Below, one piece after another: positions 43,886-52,411 of a stretch of DNA of 64,000 nt (position 1 is its first letter; the number at the start of each line of letters is the position of its first letter). Under the pieces are notes generated by a model. It was not told the DNA's origin. It searched no databases and saw only the letters and a program-made list of their open reading frames with translations. Source of the stretch: JACRCT01 sp036504155 (GTDB taxonomy: Bacteria > Myxococcota > Myxococcia > Myxococcales > UBA5297); assembly GCA_036504155.1 (NCBI GenBank), contig DASXVQ010000136.1, positions 67,197 to 131,196 of the forward strand, in the 5' to 3' direction. The position numbers were made by a program, and so were the translations under genes.

Positions 43886-44263
43886 GTGGCGGACCTGCGG
43901 CGGCAACGCGCCCTGGAGTCGTGCAAGCGGCTCCTGGTGGCCATGGGCGCCTGGCGCGCAACGGACGAGTTCGACGTGGAGAACGTCTGGGCGGTGATCC
44001 CCGGGCTCGCCTCGCGCAACCGGGCCCAGCTCGACCTGCCGGTGAGTGCGGCGCAGCTCCTGCCGGAGCTGGCAGTGGGGATGGGCCTCGCGCCGGGGGC
44101 CTCCACGCGGACGATTGCCTCCGCGTTCCTCACCAACTTCGGCGACTATCCTGGTACGCAGGAGGAGCTGCTCGAGGCCTCCGACTACGTGCGCACGCAG
44201 GCCAACGGCGGCTTCGGGCTGATGACGAGCAAGAAGCCCAAAGGACCGAACCTGGGGTTCTGA
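43886..44263 (+). CDS. Small soluble protein of unknown function
   Basis: The 125-residue product begins MADLRRQRALESCKRLLVAMGAW and has a helical N-terminal half. The C-terminal half ends GGFGLMTSKKPKGPN. I recognise no family. The start is GTG one base after the preceding short frame, so translation is probably coupled. The composition (balanced charges, no long Ala or Arg runs) is protein-like. A third small gene follows 39 bases later. Confidence 0.65.
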   Translation: MADLRRQRALESCKRLLVAMGAWRATDEFDVENVWAVIPGLASRNRAQLDLPVSAAQLLPELAVGMGLAPGASTRTIASAFLTNFGDYPGTQEELLEASDYVRTQANGGFGLMTSKKPKGPNLGF

Positions 44264-44302
44264 GCGCAGTCGGGTAGCGAAGCAGGAAGGAAGGAGGCCG
44301 CG

Positions 44303-44560
44303 GTGGGCGAAGTCGTATCGCTGTTCCAGCAGCGCTTCCGGGTCCGGGTCCTGTACCGGGAGCCGACCTATGCGGCCACCACCGGCCGGGAGCCTCGCAC
44401 CTACAGCGGAACCTTCGAGGTGAGCGCGCGAACGGCCCAGCAGGCCGGGGACGCCGCGCTCCGGCAGTTCGAGAAGATCGAACGGCAATCGGGGGTCGGC
44501 TGGGCCCGCGAGGTCGTCGACCTGCAGATCGTGCCCGTCCCCGGCTTCGACCGGCCCTGA
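44303..44560 (+). CDS. Small protein of unknown function
   Basis: The 85-residue protein reads as a beta-beta-beta-alpha-beta unit: RFRVRVLYREP, RTYSGTFEVSA, a helix TAQQAGDAALRQFEKIER and a final VVDLQIVPV strand. I do not recognise it; the fold pattern resembles small phage-tail or nucleotide-clamp folds but that is weak. The start is GTG with AAGGAGG upstream. It is the third gene of a cluster of very small genes. Confidence 0.65.
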   Translation: MGEVVSLFQQRFRVRVLYREPTYAATTGREPRTYSGTFEVSARTAQQAGDAALRQFEKIERQSGVGWAREVVDLQIVPVPGFDRP

Positions 44561-44667
44561 TCGCCCGGCTGCCATGCTGCAGCAAGGCGGGCCAGCGCAC
44601 GAAGCTCGTCCCGTCCAGGTAGAGCCGAGGACCGCGACGCTGGCCCCTCGACGAGCCCGGGGTGCGG

Positions 44668-45747
44668 TCAGGGCACTCGCACCACGGTGACCTCGAGCTT
44701 CTCGTCGTCGGGCCGGGCCAGGACCGACAGGTAGTGCATCCCCGTCCCGTCGAGCCGGTCGGCGATGTCCGTGCCACCGTTGCCCGAGACCACGACCTGG
44801 ATGCCGGCGTTCGCCGAGAAGCGCAGCGTATGCAGGTGACCGCAGAGCAGCAGGTCCGCCCCGCCGTCGGCGAGCTTCGAAAGCATCTTGGCGCCCTCGG
44901 CGCGGCTGGCGAACCCGGCGTCGCGCAGGCCCTCGTAGTCCAGCGGCGGGATGTGCATCCCCGCGATGCGCAGCGCCGGGCCGTCCTTGCCGAGCCAGTC
45001 GCCGAGGAAGCCGTAGACGCGTTCCGAGACCGTGGCCGCCGCGGTGTCGAGCACCACGAACCGCGCGCCCTTGTAGTCGAAGGCGAAGTTGAGCCGGCCG
45101 ACGGAGCGCTGGAACTCCTCGCCGTGGTTGAAGGTGGTCTCGTGGTTGCCGAAGGCGCTGTACCAGGGCACGTCGAGCGCGTCGGCGGCGTGGACGAAGC
45201 TGTCGATCTCCCCCTGGGTGCCGTTCTGGGTCACGTCGCCGGCGAAGAGGACGAATTCGATCTCCGGGTGCCGGTTGACGTCCTCGCTGATGGCCCCGAA
45301 CTTCGCGTAGCCGCCCTGCACGTCCCCCACCCAGCCGAAGCGGAACGGCTGGGCCGCGCGCGTCTCCGGCCGGCTGGAGCGGACCGCGACGCTGCCTCCC
45401 GCCGGGATCTCCACCTCGAACGAGACCTTCTTCGGCCCGTGCGTCACCGACCGCGCCCCCTCGGAGAGCTGGGACGCCTCGGCGACGTTCTCCACGACGA
45501 CGGACACGGTCCGGGCCCGGGAATCGGTGGAGACGAAGTCGATGGCCACCTCCGGGGCGCCGGCCCGGAAGCGCACCGCGGACTGCCCGGCCTCGAGCGC
45601 GACGCCCTGATCGATGTGCGCGCGCACGCTCCCCAGCTCGGCCCAGCCGATCTCCTCGAAGTCCCGGCGAGTGCGCTCGCTCGTCGGGTCGATGCAGGCC
45701 GCCGCGAGGGCGAGGCTCAGAAGAGCTGCGATTCGAATGAGATCCAT
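44668..45747 (-). CDS. Lipoprotein metallophosphoesterase
   Basis: The 359-residue protein has a lipobox (LALAAAC, Cys18). A beta-sandwich-like region (about 35-130) precedes a calcineurin-type phosphoesterase domain with all five blocks: GDVQGG, FAGDVTQ, GNHET, GMHIPP and CGHLHTLRF. The first block has Gln where many relatives have His. Substrates may be phosphoesters outside the inner membrane. The start at 45747 overlaps the last 31 bases of the upstream barrel gene, so the two are coupled. Confidence 0.88.
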   Translation of the reverse strand: MDLIRIAALLSLALAAACIDPTSERTRRDFEEIGWAELGSVRAHIDQGVALEAGQSAVRFRAGAPEVAIDFVSTDSRARTVSVVVENVAEASQLSEGARSVTHGPKKVSFEVEIPAGGSVAVRSSRPETRAAQPFRFGWVGDVQGGYAKFGAISEDVNRHPEIEFVLFAGDVTQNGTQGEIDSFVHAADALDVPWYSAFGNHETTFNHGEEFQRSVGRLNFAFDYKGARFVVLDTAAATVSERVYGFLGDWLGKDGPALRIAGMHIPPLDYEGLRDAGFASRAEGAKMLSKLADGGADLLLCGHLHTLRFSANAGIQVVVSGNGGTDIADRLDGTGMHYLSVLARPDDEKLEVTVVRVP

Positions 45748-46832
45748 GGCATCAGCCCGGTGCCGTACCTCACGCCCGCCAGCACGGCGAAGCGCTCGGT
45801 GAGGGTCACCCGGCCCTTCAGCTCGAACATCCCCAGGTACGAATCGAACAGGCCGGGGATCACGATGCCCCCGGGCAGCTCGTCCTTCCGGCTCCGATAG
45901 ACGAACTCCACCATCACGCGCTCGTGGACCCGCGCCCCGCCGCCGACCTCGAGGACGAGCACCGGCGAGAGGTCGGCCCACGCGAAGGCCTTGGCGTCGT
46001 AGGCGAAGCCTTCGAGGCCCGCCCCCAGCCGCGCCAGGAGCCAGACGTTGCGCAGGGTCTGCGAGAGGTGCTTCAGGTTGAGCCGCAGCTCGCCGTGCAG
46101 CTCGCCGACGGTGGTCGAGTAGCGGTCGGAGCGGAAGCGGTGGTGCGTCACCGCTCCGCCGATCGTCAGGCGCGTCACCGGGTCGTCGCCGTCCCTCCAG
46201 ACGACCAGGGCGAGCCGGGCGCCGGCCCCGTAGTACGACAGCGAGGGATCGAAGAGCCCCCAGGGCTCCGCGGAGAACGGCCCGTAGCGCCAGCTCGCGT
46301 CCAGTCCCAGGCCGTGGTGGAACGCGAGCTGCGAGCCGAAGAGGCCGGTGTAGCCCGCGGAGAGCGAGAGGCTCCCGGGCGGGTCGCGCGGCGCCAACCA
46401 GGGCTTGGTGCCGTGGGCGGTTCCGAGGATGTCGGCGAGCCACGCGACCGAGACCAGGGCGATGCCGGCGACGGCGGGGGTCAACGTCAACGGAGAGAGC
46501 CGATCGGCGCCGCCGCTGAGGGCCTGGCCGCCAAACCCCAACCCCATGAGGGCGAGCGCGACGGCATCGAGAACCAGGAAGTTCTTGCCGTCCTCGCGTT
46601 GGCCCATGACGAAGTGGCCGGAGCCGGGGACGAGCAGGCCGGGGAAGACCGCCGCGGCCGTGGCCAGGGCGGAGCCGGGGCGCTCCTCGCTGGCGACAGA
46701 GGCCGGGGGTGCCTCGCGCGGGAGGTCGCCGTCGACGGGAACCTCGGCGGCCAGCGCCCGGCCGGGCGACAGGGCCAGCGCGACGGCGAGAGCCGCCAGG
46801 CACACTGCCGTGCAGGAGCGCTCGCGAAGCAC
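45717..46832 (-). CDS. Predicted outer-membrane barrel with N-terminal membrane-like segment
   Basis: The 371-residue protein has a signal peptide (about 1-28). Hydrophobic stretches at about 57-75, 87-103 and 118-135 suggest three helices, which is unusual for a pure barrel. From about 150 on there are alternating amphipathic strands, ending in Phe (ESQLF). This may be a DUF5683-like protein or an inner-membrane module attached to a barrel. GTG at 46832 is the likely start but lacks a good SD; an internal start is possible. It overlaps the downstream metallophosphoesterase gene by 31 bases. Confidence 0.75.
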   Translation of the reverse strand: MLRERSCTAVCLAALAVALALSPGRALAAEVPVDGDLPREAPPASVASEERPGSALATAAAVFPGLLVPGSGHFVMGQREDGKNFLVLDAVALALMGLGFGGQALSGGADRLSPLTLTPAVAGIALVSVAWLADILGTAHGTKPWLAPRDPPGSLSLSAGYTGLFGSQLAFHHGLGLDASWRYGPFSAEPWGLFDPSLSYYGAGARLALVVWRDGDDPVTRLTIGGAVTHHRFRSDRYSTTVGELHGELRLNLKHLSQTLRNVWLLARLGAGLEGFAYDAKAFAWADLSPVLVLEVGGGARVHERVMVEFVYRSRKDELPGGIVIPGLFDSYLGMFELKGRVTLTERFAVLAGVRYGTGLMPWISFESQLF

Positions 46833-46905
46833 CCGCAGAGCGTAACCGGGCCGGAGGCGACCGGCGAAGATTCCTCCCGCCCGAGAGCGGCCGGACGGCC
46901 GCTCT

Positions 46906-47466
46906 CTAGAGGAAGAGCGTCAGCCGCACGCCGGCTCGGACGCGGTTGATCTTCGCGTTCTGGAGGTCCGCCTCGACGTTGGAGAGGCTCACCGAGCCAT
47001 ACCCCGCGTGGACGCCCAGCGAGGCGCTTCCTCCCAGGCGGAAGTCCACCGCGCCGCCCACCTCGTAGTACGGGCCGGTGCCGTCGTGCTTCACGAGGTC
47101 CTGGCTCGTGAACTGGAGCTGGCCGAGGCCGAAGAGCACGTAGACGGACGGCACCACAAAGTAGATCTGGACGCCGATCCGCCCGCCCGCCGCCGCCTGG
47201 AAGGCCCAGTCGACGTCGTTGCCCTTCAGGCTCCCCGTGGACCGCAGGTAGGTCAGGTCCAGCTCGGGGGTGAGCTCCACGATGCCGAGCGTGAAGCGGT
47301 ACCCCAGCGCCCCGTCGACGCTCCAGGAGTCGGGGAGGCGGAGCTGCTTGTTCTCGATTCCGAAGTTGCCGCTGGCGCCCAGGCCGAGCGCGAAGTCCGC
47401 CCGCGCGGGCAGGGAGCCCAAAAGGACCGCCATGAAGATGCCGGCTATCGCAATGCGCCTGGCCAT
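46906..47466 (-). CDS. Small outer-membrane beta-barrel protein
   Basis: The 186-residue protein has a signal peptide (about 1-24) followed by about eight alternating strands (DFALGLGASGNFGI, VELTPELDLTYL, RVRAGVRLTLFL). It ends in Leu after a Phe, compatible with outer-membrane insertion. Family not assigned; it resembles OmpX/OmpW-size barrels. The start at 47466 follows GAGGAGG. It is the first of three same-strand envelope genes (barrel, barrel, phosphoesterase lipoprotein), 73 bases upstream of the second. Confidence 0.8.
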   Translation of the reverse strand: MARRIAIAGIFMAVLLGSLPARADFALGLGASGNFGIENKQLRLPDSWSVDGALGYRFTLGIVELTPELDLTYLRSTGSLKGNDVDWAFQAAAGGRIGVQIYFVVPSVYVLFGLGQLQFTSQDLVKHDGTGPYYEVGGAVDFRLGGSASLGVHAGYGSVSLSNVEADLQNAKINRVRAGVRLTLFL

Positions 47467-47685
47467 GCGTACGCCTCCTCGCAAGAAGAGGTAGCCCTCG
47501 TAACTGCGCGAGGGTACCCGTGCAATCGGAGCGCCCAGACGGGGGCCCGGTCGAGTCGTCGGTCGTCAGCTCCAAGTCCTCAGTTGCCGGCGCCCTCGGA
47601 TCCGATCATCGATCGGCGGGGCTCGGAGCCGGATCGCGACTTACGGCTTACGACTTATGGCTCGCTCTGCTATCACCTGCGCCCC

Positions 47686-49593
47686 GTGACTCTCTGGCGA
47701 GCTGATCAAATCCGCGTGGCCCTGGGCGCCCGCATCCTCTTCGACGGGTTGGACCTCGTCGTCGAGGAGGGCGAATGCGTTGGACTGGTGGGCGTCAACG
47801 GCTCCGGCAAGTCGACGCTGCTGCAGATCGCCGCGGGGATGCGCGCCGCCGACTCCGGCCGGCTCGAGAAGCGGCGCGGCGCGGTCTTCTCCTACCTGGC
47901 CCAGGAGCCCCGCTTCGCCGCCGAGGAGACGATCTCCGGGGTGCTCTTCTCGCCCCAGGGCCGCCTGGCCGAGGCTCTCGCCGAGCACCAGTCGCTGTCG
48001 CTGCAGCTGGAGAAGGCCGCCACCGACCAGCACGAGTCTCTCCTGCGCCGCCTGGAAGAGGCCGCGACGCGCATCGAGCGTTTCGGCGGCTGGGACACGG
48101 CCCACCACGCCAAGGCGATGCTCGACCGGCTGGGCATCCCCGAGCCCGAGTGGGAGCGGCCCCTGGGCCACCTCTCGGGCGGGACGCAGAAGCGGGTCGC
48201 CATCGCGCAGGCGCTGCTGCAGAGGCCCGACCTCCTTCTGCTCGACGAGCCGACCAACCACCTGGACGTCGGGATCATCGAGTGGCTCGAGAACGAGCTG
48301 GACGAGTTCCCCGGCGCCATCCTGCTGGTCACGCACGACCGCTACTTCCTCGACCGGCTCGCCGAGCGGATCGTCGAGCTGGAGCACGGCAAGCTCGTCT
48401 CCTACCCCGGCAACTTCACGGACTACCTCCAGCAGAAGTGGACCCACGAGCAGGAGGCCGCCCGCAAGGAGCACAAGCGGCAGCGGCTGATCCTCCAGGA
48501 GCTGGCCTGGCTGCGCCGCGGCCCGGAGGCCCGGCGGACCAAGCGCAAGTCGCGCGTGGACGCCGCCCGCAAGCTCATCGCCGAGAAGGCGCCCGAGGTG
48601 CTGCAGTCCGCGCAGATCAAGCTCGCGCCGCCGGTCCGCAGCGGGCACAAGGTCCTGGAGCTGGAGCACGTCAACAAGAGCTACGGCGACAAGAAGATCC
48701 TCAGCGACTTCTCGCTGGTCCTGCAGCGCGGCGAGCGGCTCGGGATCATCGGGCCCAACGGCGTGGGCAAGACCACGCTGGTGCGCATGCTGCTCGGCGA
48801 GGAGCGCCCGGACTCCGGCGTCGTCGTCCGCGGCAAGGCCACCCGCATCGCCTACTTCGACCAGACGCGGGCGAAGCTCGACCCGGAGCAGACGGTCTAC
48901 GACGCCGCCAGCGACCGCGAGACCTTCGAGATGGGCGGCAAGACCGTCCAGAAGAAGGCCTACCTCGAGGACCTGCTCTTCCCGGTGCCGATGCAGAAGC
49001 TCAAGGTCGGCGCGCTCTCCGGCGGTGAGAAGAACCGCCTGCTGCTCGCGCGGCTGCTGCTCGAGGGCGCCAACCTGCTGATCCTCGACGAGCCGACCAA
49101 CGACCTGGACATCGTGACCCTGGAGATCCTCGAGGATCTGCTGCTCGACTTCGACGGCACGCTGGTGCTGGTCACGCACGACCGCTACTTCCTCGACCGG
49201 ATCGTGGACTCGGTCCTGGCGTTCGAAGGCGACGGCAAGGCCACGCGCTACCCGGGCAACCACGAGATGTACCTTCGGCTGCGCCCGTCCGCATCGGCCG
49301 CCGCGAAGAAGGAAGCGGCCGCCAAGCCCGCCGCCGAGAAGGCCAAGGCTGCGCCCGCGAAGAAGGGGCTCACCTACGCCGAGCGGGTGCGCCTGGCCAA
49401 CATCGAGACCGAGGTGGAGGCGGCGGAGGCCCAGAAGGCGAGCCTCGAGGCCGCGCTCTCGGACCCCGACCTGTACCGGACCCGCGCCTCCGAGGCCGCC
49501 GGCCTCAAGGCCCAGCTCGACGAGGCCGGCCAGCGGGTGGAAGCGCTCTGGGCCGAGTGGCAGACGCTGGACGCCAAGCGCGCCGGCGGCTGA
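47686..49593 (+). CDS. uup: ABC-F ATPase, Uup type
   Basis: The 635-residue protein has two ABC domains in tandem and no membrane segment. Domain 1 has GVNGSGKST, LSGGTQKR and LLLDEPTNHLD. Domain 2 has GPNGVGKTT, LSGGEKNR and LILDEPTNDLD. A charged linker lies between them. The C-terminal coiled coil (about 570-635, YAERVRLANIETEVEAAEA) is the DNA-/ribosome-binding Uup extension, and total length equals E. coli Uup. Such proteins act on the ribosome or in DNA-transposition control. GTG at 47686 is the likely start. Confidence 0.92.
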   Translation: MTLWRADQIRVALGARILFDGLDLVVEEGECVGLVGVNGSGKSTLLQIAAGMRAADSGRLEKRRGAVFSYLAQEPRFAAEETISGVLFSPQGRLAEALAEHQSLSLQLEKAATDQHESLLRRLEEAATRIERFGGWDTAHHAKAMLDRLGIPEPEWERPLGHLSGGTQKRVAIAQALLQRPDLLLLDEPTNHLDVGIIEWLENELDEFPGAILLVTHDRYFLDRLAERIVELEHGKLVSYPGNFTDYLQQKWTHEQEAARKEHKRQRLILQELAWLRRGPEARRTKRKSRVDAARKLIAEKAPEVLQSAQIKLAPPVRSGHKVLELEHVNKSYGDKKILSDFSLVLQRGERLGIIGPNGVGKTTLVRMLLGEERPDSGVVVRGKATRIAYFDQTRAKLDPEQTVYDAASDRETFEMGGKTVQKKAYLEDLLFPVPMQKLKVGALSGGEKNRLLLARLLLEGANLLILDEPTNDLDIVTLEILEDLLLDFDGTLVLVTHDRYFLDRIVDSVLAFEGDGKATRYPGNHEMYLRLRPSASAAAKKEAAAKPAAEKAKAAPAKKGLTYAERVRLANIETEVEAAEAQKASLEAALSDPDLYRTRASEAAGLKAQLDEAGQRVEALWAEWQTLDAKRAGG

Positions 49594-49600
49594 TCGGGAT

Positions 49601-49615
49601 CCCCGCGTCGCGGGG
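49601..49615 (+). terminator. Short hairpin after uup
   Basis: CCCCGC pairs with GCGGGG around GTC, eight bases past the uup stop. There is no T run, so it may only be a weak or factor-assisted terminator. Confidence 0.3.
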
Positions 49616-49660
49616 CTCTGAGGGCTGGGTCGAGCGCCCGAAGCCTGATAAATCGGCTGC

Positions 49661-50863
49661 ATGACTCGTTGCCCTGCCTGCAGCGCGCTGCTCTTCCGGC
49701 GCGTGTTCTCGTCGATCGAGGTCGACGGCTGCCCCGCCTGCGGCGGAATCTGGCTCGACAAGGGCGAGCTGCAAGGCCTCGCGAAGGACCCCGCGACGCT
49801 GCGCGCGGTGGAGCGCACCTTCGTGCCCGGCAGCCAGCCCAACAAGCCCGAGCGCACCAACCAGTGCCCCCGATGCCAGGCGCCGCTGACCCCGTTCGAG
49901 TTCGACACCTTCCGGGGCATCCGCCTCGACCGCTGCAAGGCCTGCGGCGGGCTCTTCCTCGACCACGGCGAGGCGGGACAGATCGCCGAGCGGCTGGAGA
50001 AGGCGTCCCAGCCGGCCGCCGCCGGGGCCGCCGCTGCCGCGGAAGGTCCCGCGGCGCCCGCTCCGAGCTCGCCCGCCCTCGAGGCCGGCCTCCCGCTCAG
50101 CGCTTCCCCTGCCCTGGCGGTCCGCTTCGGCGCCGCCGCCCCCGCGGTGGGAAGCGGGGCCGGCGCGCCTGCGATGCGCGGGCCCCTCATCGCCGCCACC
50201 GTGCCCGTGCACGGCCCGGTCTCCACCGCGGCCGCCACCCCCGGCCTGGGAGGCGGCTTCTGGGAGACGCTGCGGGCCACCGACTTCGTGGTCATCCAGC
50301 AGCAGTTCGAGATCGCCGAGCTGTTCGGCTTCGAGTCGCGCAACAAGTACTCGCTGCGCACCGAGGTCGGCGAGGTGGGCTGGGCCGCCGAGCAGAGCAA
50401 GGACGTCCTCGGGTTCCTGCTGCGCCAGTTCCTGGGCCACTGGCGGCCCTTCGAGATCCACCTCTTCGACCGCGCGCGCCAGCCCGTCCTCAGGGCCGTC
50501 CACCCCTTCCGGTTCCTCTTCCAGCGCCTGGAGGTCTTTCACGCGGACGGCCGTCCGCTGGGCGCCCTGCAGCAGCGCTTCTCCATCTTGAGCAAGCGCT
50601 TCGACGTCGAGGACGCCGCGGGCCGGGTCATCATGACCGTCTCCTCGCCCCTCTGGCGCATCTGGACCTTCCCGTTCCTGCGCGCGGGCAGGCAGGTCGG
50701 CGTCATCGAGAAGAAGTGGTCGGGGTTCCTGACCGAGGCCTACACCGACAAGGACCGCTTCATGGTCCGCTTCGGCCCCGAGCTGACCGACGAGGAGCGG
50801 GCGCTGCTCGCGGTCGCCGGCGTCTTCGTGGACCTGCTCTACTTCGAGCACAAGGCCCACTGA
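49661..50863 (+). CDS. Zinc-ribbon / phospholipid-scramblase fusion protein
   Basis: The 400-residue protein begins with two TFIIB-type zinc ribbons: Cys4-Cys7 with Cys24-Cys27, and Cys69-Cys72 with Cys92-Cys95, each with the CxxCGG(I/L)(W/F)LD knuckle. An Ala/Pro linker covers about 115-195. Residues about 205-396 read like a eukaryotic phospholipid scramblase (PLSCR/LURP-one fold): FGFESRNKYSLR, WRPFEIHLFDR, EKKWSGFLTEAYTDKDRF and a C-terminal hydrophobic helix ending FVDLLYFE. The ATG is 67 bases after uup. Lipid scrambling is not demonstrated for bacterial members; a membrane-associated role is inferred. Confidence 0.88.
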   Translation: MTRCPACSALLFRRVFSSIEVDGCPACGGIWLDKGELQGLAKDPATLRAVERTFVPGSQPNKPERTNQCPRCQAPLTPFEFDTFRGIRLDRCKACGGLFLDHGEAGQIAERLEKASQPAAAGAAAAAEGPAAPAPSSPALEAGLPLSASPALAVRFGAAAPAVGSGAGAPAMRGPLIAATVPVHGPVSTAAATPGLGGGFWETLRATDFVVIQQQFEIAELFGFESRNKYSLRTEVGEVGWAAEQSKDVLGFLLRQFLGHWRPFEIHLFDRARQPVLRAVHPFRFLFQRLEVFHADGRPLGALQQRFSILSKRFDVEDAAGRVIMTVSSPLWRIWTFPFLRAGRQVGVIEKKWSGFLTEAYTDKDRFMVRFGPELTDEERALLAVAGVFVDLLYFEHKAH

Positions 50864-50879
50864 CGAGTTCCCTGGGCGT

Positions 50880-52313
50880 CTAGCGCCGCTTCCGGCGCTC
50901 ACGGGTTGGCACCGGCCTGGCTTTGCGGCCTGGAACGCGGCGGCCCCTGGGGCGCCGGCGCGCCTCGGTCGCCTCCCCGTCCCCCGCGGCCACCGCGACC
51001 ACCGGCAGCAGCACGCGCAGGGTCGTGCCTTTCCCGGGGGCCGTCCGCACGTCGATGGCCCCGCCGTGGCCGCGCACGACGCTCTTCGCGATGCACAGGC
51101 CGTAGCCGTTGCCGTCGGGCTTGGTCGTGAAGCCGGGCTCGAACAGCCGCGCCAGCGTCTCCGGGCTCATGCCGCAGCCCTCGTCCTCGACCTGGAGCCA
51201 CGCGAACGTGCCCGCCTCGCAGTCGCTCCCCACGGCGAGCCTGGACCGCGCCGCCCGGCCGAGATCGCCAACCCCGGTGGAGATGACGAGCCGCCCGCGC
51301 CGTCCGTCCATGGCCTGGCAGGCGTTGACCGCGAGGTTGAGCGCCACCTGGTTGAGCTGGCAACGGTCCGCGGAGACCCGGGGCAGGCCCTCGGCCAGCT
51401 TGAATTGCACCCGGCAGCCGGGGGTGCGCAGCCCGCTCTCGAGCAGCGGCGCGAGGTCCCGGGCCAGCGCGGAGAGATCCACGGGCTCGCGGTGGCCGTC
51501 GGCGTGGGCCGACAGAACCATCAGGCGGCGGGTCAGCTCGGTGGCCTGCGCGGCGACCGCCTCGATCCGCAGCAGCCGCTCGTCCAGCGGCGAGCCCGGC
51601 GTGGAGTCCCGCCGGGCCAGTCGGGAGTAGCCGACCACCGCGGTGAGCAGGTTGCCGAAGTCGTGGGCCAGCCCGCGGGCGAGCAGGTTGACCGCCTCCG
51701 CCTGGGCCCCCCGCGCGGCGCGCGCCTCGCTCGCCCGCAGCGCCTGGTCGATGCGGTGGCGCCAGACCATGAACGCGCCGAGGTTGGCCAGCAGCTCCAG
51801 CTGGTCCCGCGGCACCTCCGGCGCGCCCTTGGGCATCACGATGAGCATCGAACCCAGCAGGTCGTTCTGGTGCCGCAGCGCCACGCCGTAGAACCAGCCC
51901 ACCCCCAGCACGCGGCGGAAGACCCGATCCACGGTCCGCGGGAACGCCCCGAACGAGATCGCGGTCAGGTCGTCGAAGCGGTCCACGCCCCACATCTGCC
52001 GGAGCAGGTGCGGAGGCACCTTCATCTTCAGGCCCTGGGAGCGCGCCCCGATGATCTCGTTCAGCCGGGCAAACAGCCCCTGGCCCTGGATGGAGGCGAA
52101 GCGGACCTCGAGCTCGCTGCGAGCCGGGTCGAACGTCGAGATGCCCACCACCTGGGCGCCCACCGCCACCAGCGTCCGCTCGCAGATGGCGCCGAAGGGG
52201 GCCTCGCTCGCCGGCGCCGACGCCAGCTCGAACGCCAGCGCGCGCATGGCGTCCGCGAGCGAGCCCGGACCCGCGGGCCGCGAGGAACTGACCACCCTCG
52301 TCTCGTGCGGCAT
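50880..52313 (-). CDS. Soluble GAF-like sensor histidine kinase
   Basis: The 477-residue protein has a GAF-like N-terminal domain (about 20-190). A phosphoacceptor helix carries His217 in GLAHDFGNLL, the NtrB/HWE-like class with HDFxN. The ATPase domain (about 300-440) has NLAVNACQAM, EDEGCGMSP and the GNGYGLCIAK lid. The last 35 residues are very basic. No transmembrane helix is seen, so the signal is cytoplasmic. Its response regulator is not in the window. It is divergent from the transglutaminase-like gene. Confidence 0.9.
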   Translation of the reverse strand: MPHETRVVSSSRPAGPGSLADAMRALAFELASAPASEAPFGAICERTLVAVGAQVVGISTFDPARSELEVRFASIQGQGLFARLNEIIGARSQGLKMKVPPHLLRQMWGVDRFDDLTAISFGAFPRTVDRVFRRVLGVGWFYGVALRHQNDLLGSMLIVMPKGAPEVPRDQLELLANLGAFMVWRHRIDQALRASEARAARGAQAEAVNLLARGLAHDFGNLLTAVVGYSRLARRDSTPGSPLDERLLRIEAVAAQATELTRRLMVLSAHADGHREPVDLSALARDLAPLLESGLRTPGCRVQFKLAEGLPRVSADRCQLNQVALNLAVNACQAMDGRRGRLVISTGVGDLGRAARSRLAVGSDCEAGTFAWLQVEDEGCGMSPETLARLFEPGFTTKPDGNGYGLCIAKSVVRGHGGAIDVRTAPGKGTTLRVLLPVVAVAAGDGEATEARRRPRGRRVPGRKARPVPTRERRKRR

Positions 52314-52411
52314 GTCGCCCCCGGAAATGAGCGGATGCTAGCAGAAACGGGTCCCGGCCTCGCCTGCCACGCTCACCTCGACCGCGGCCGCGGTCCCGAT
52401 ATGATCGCCCC

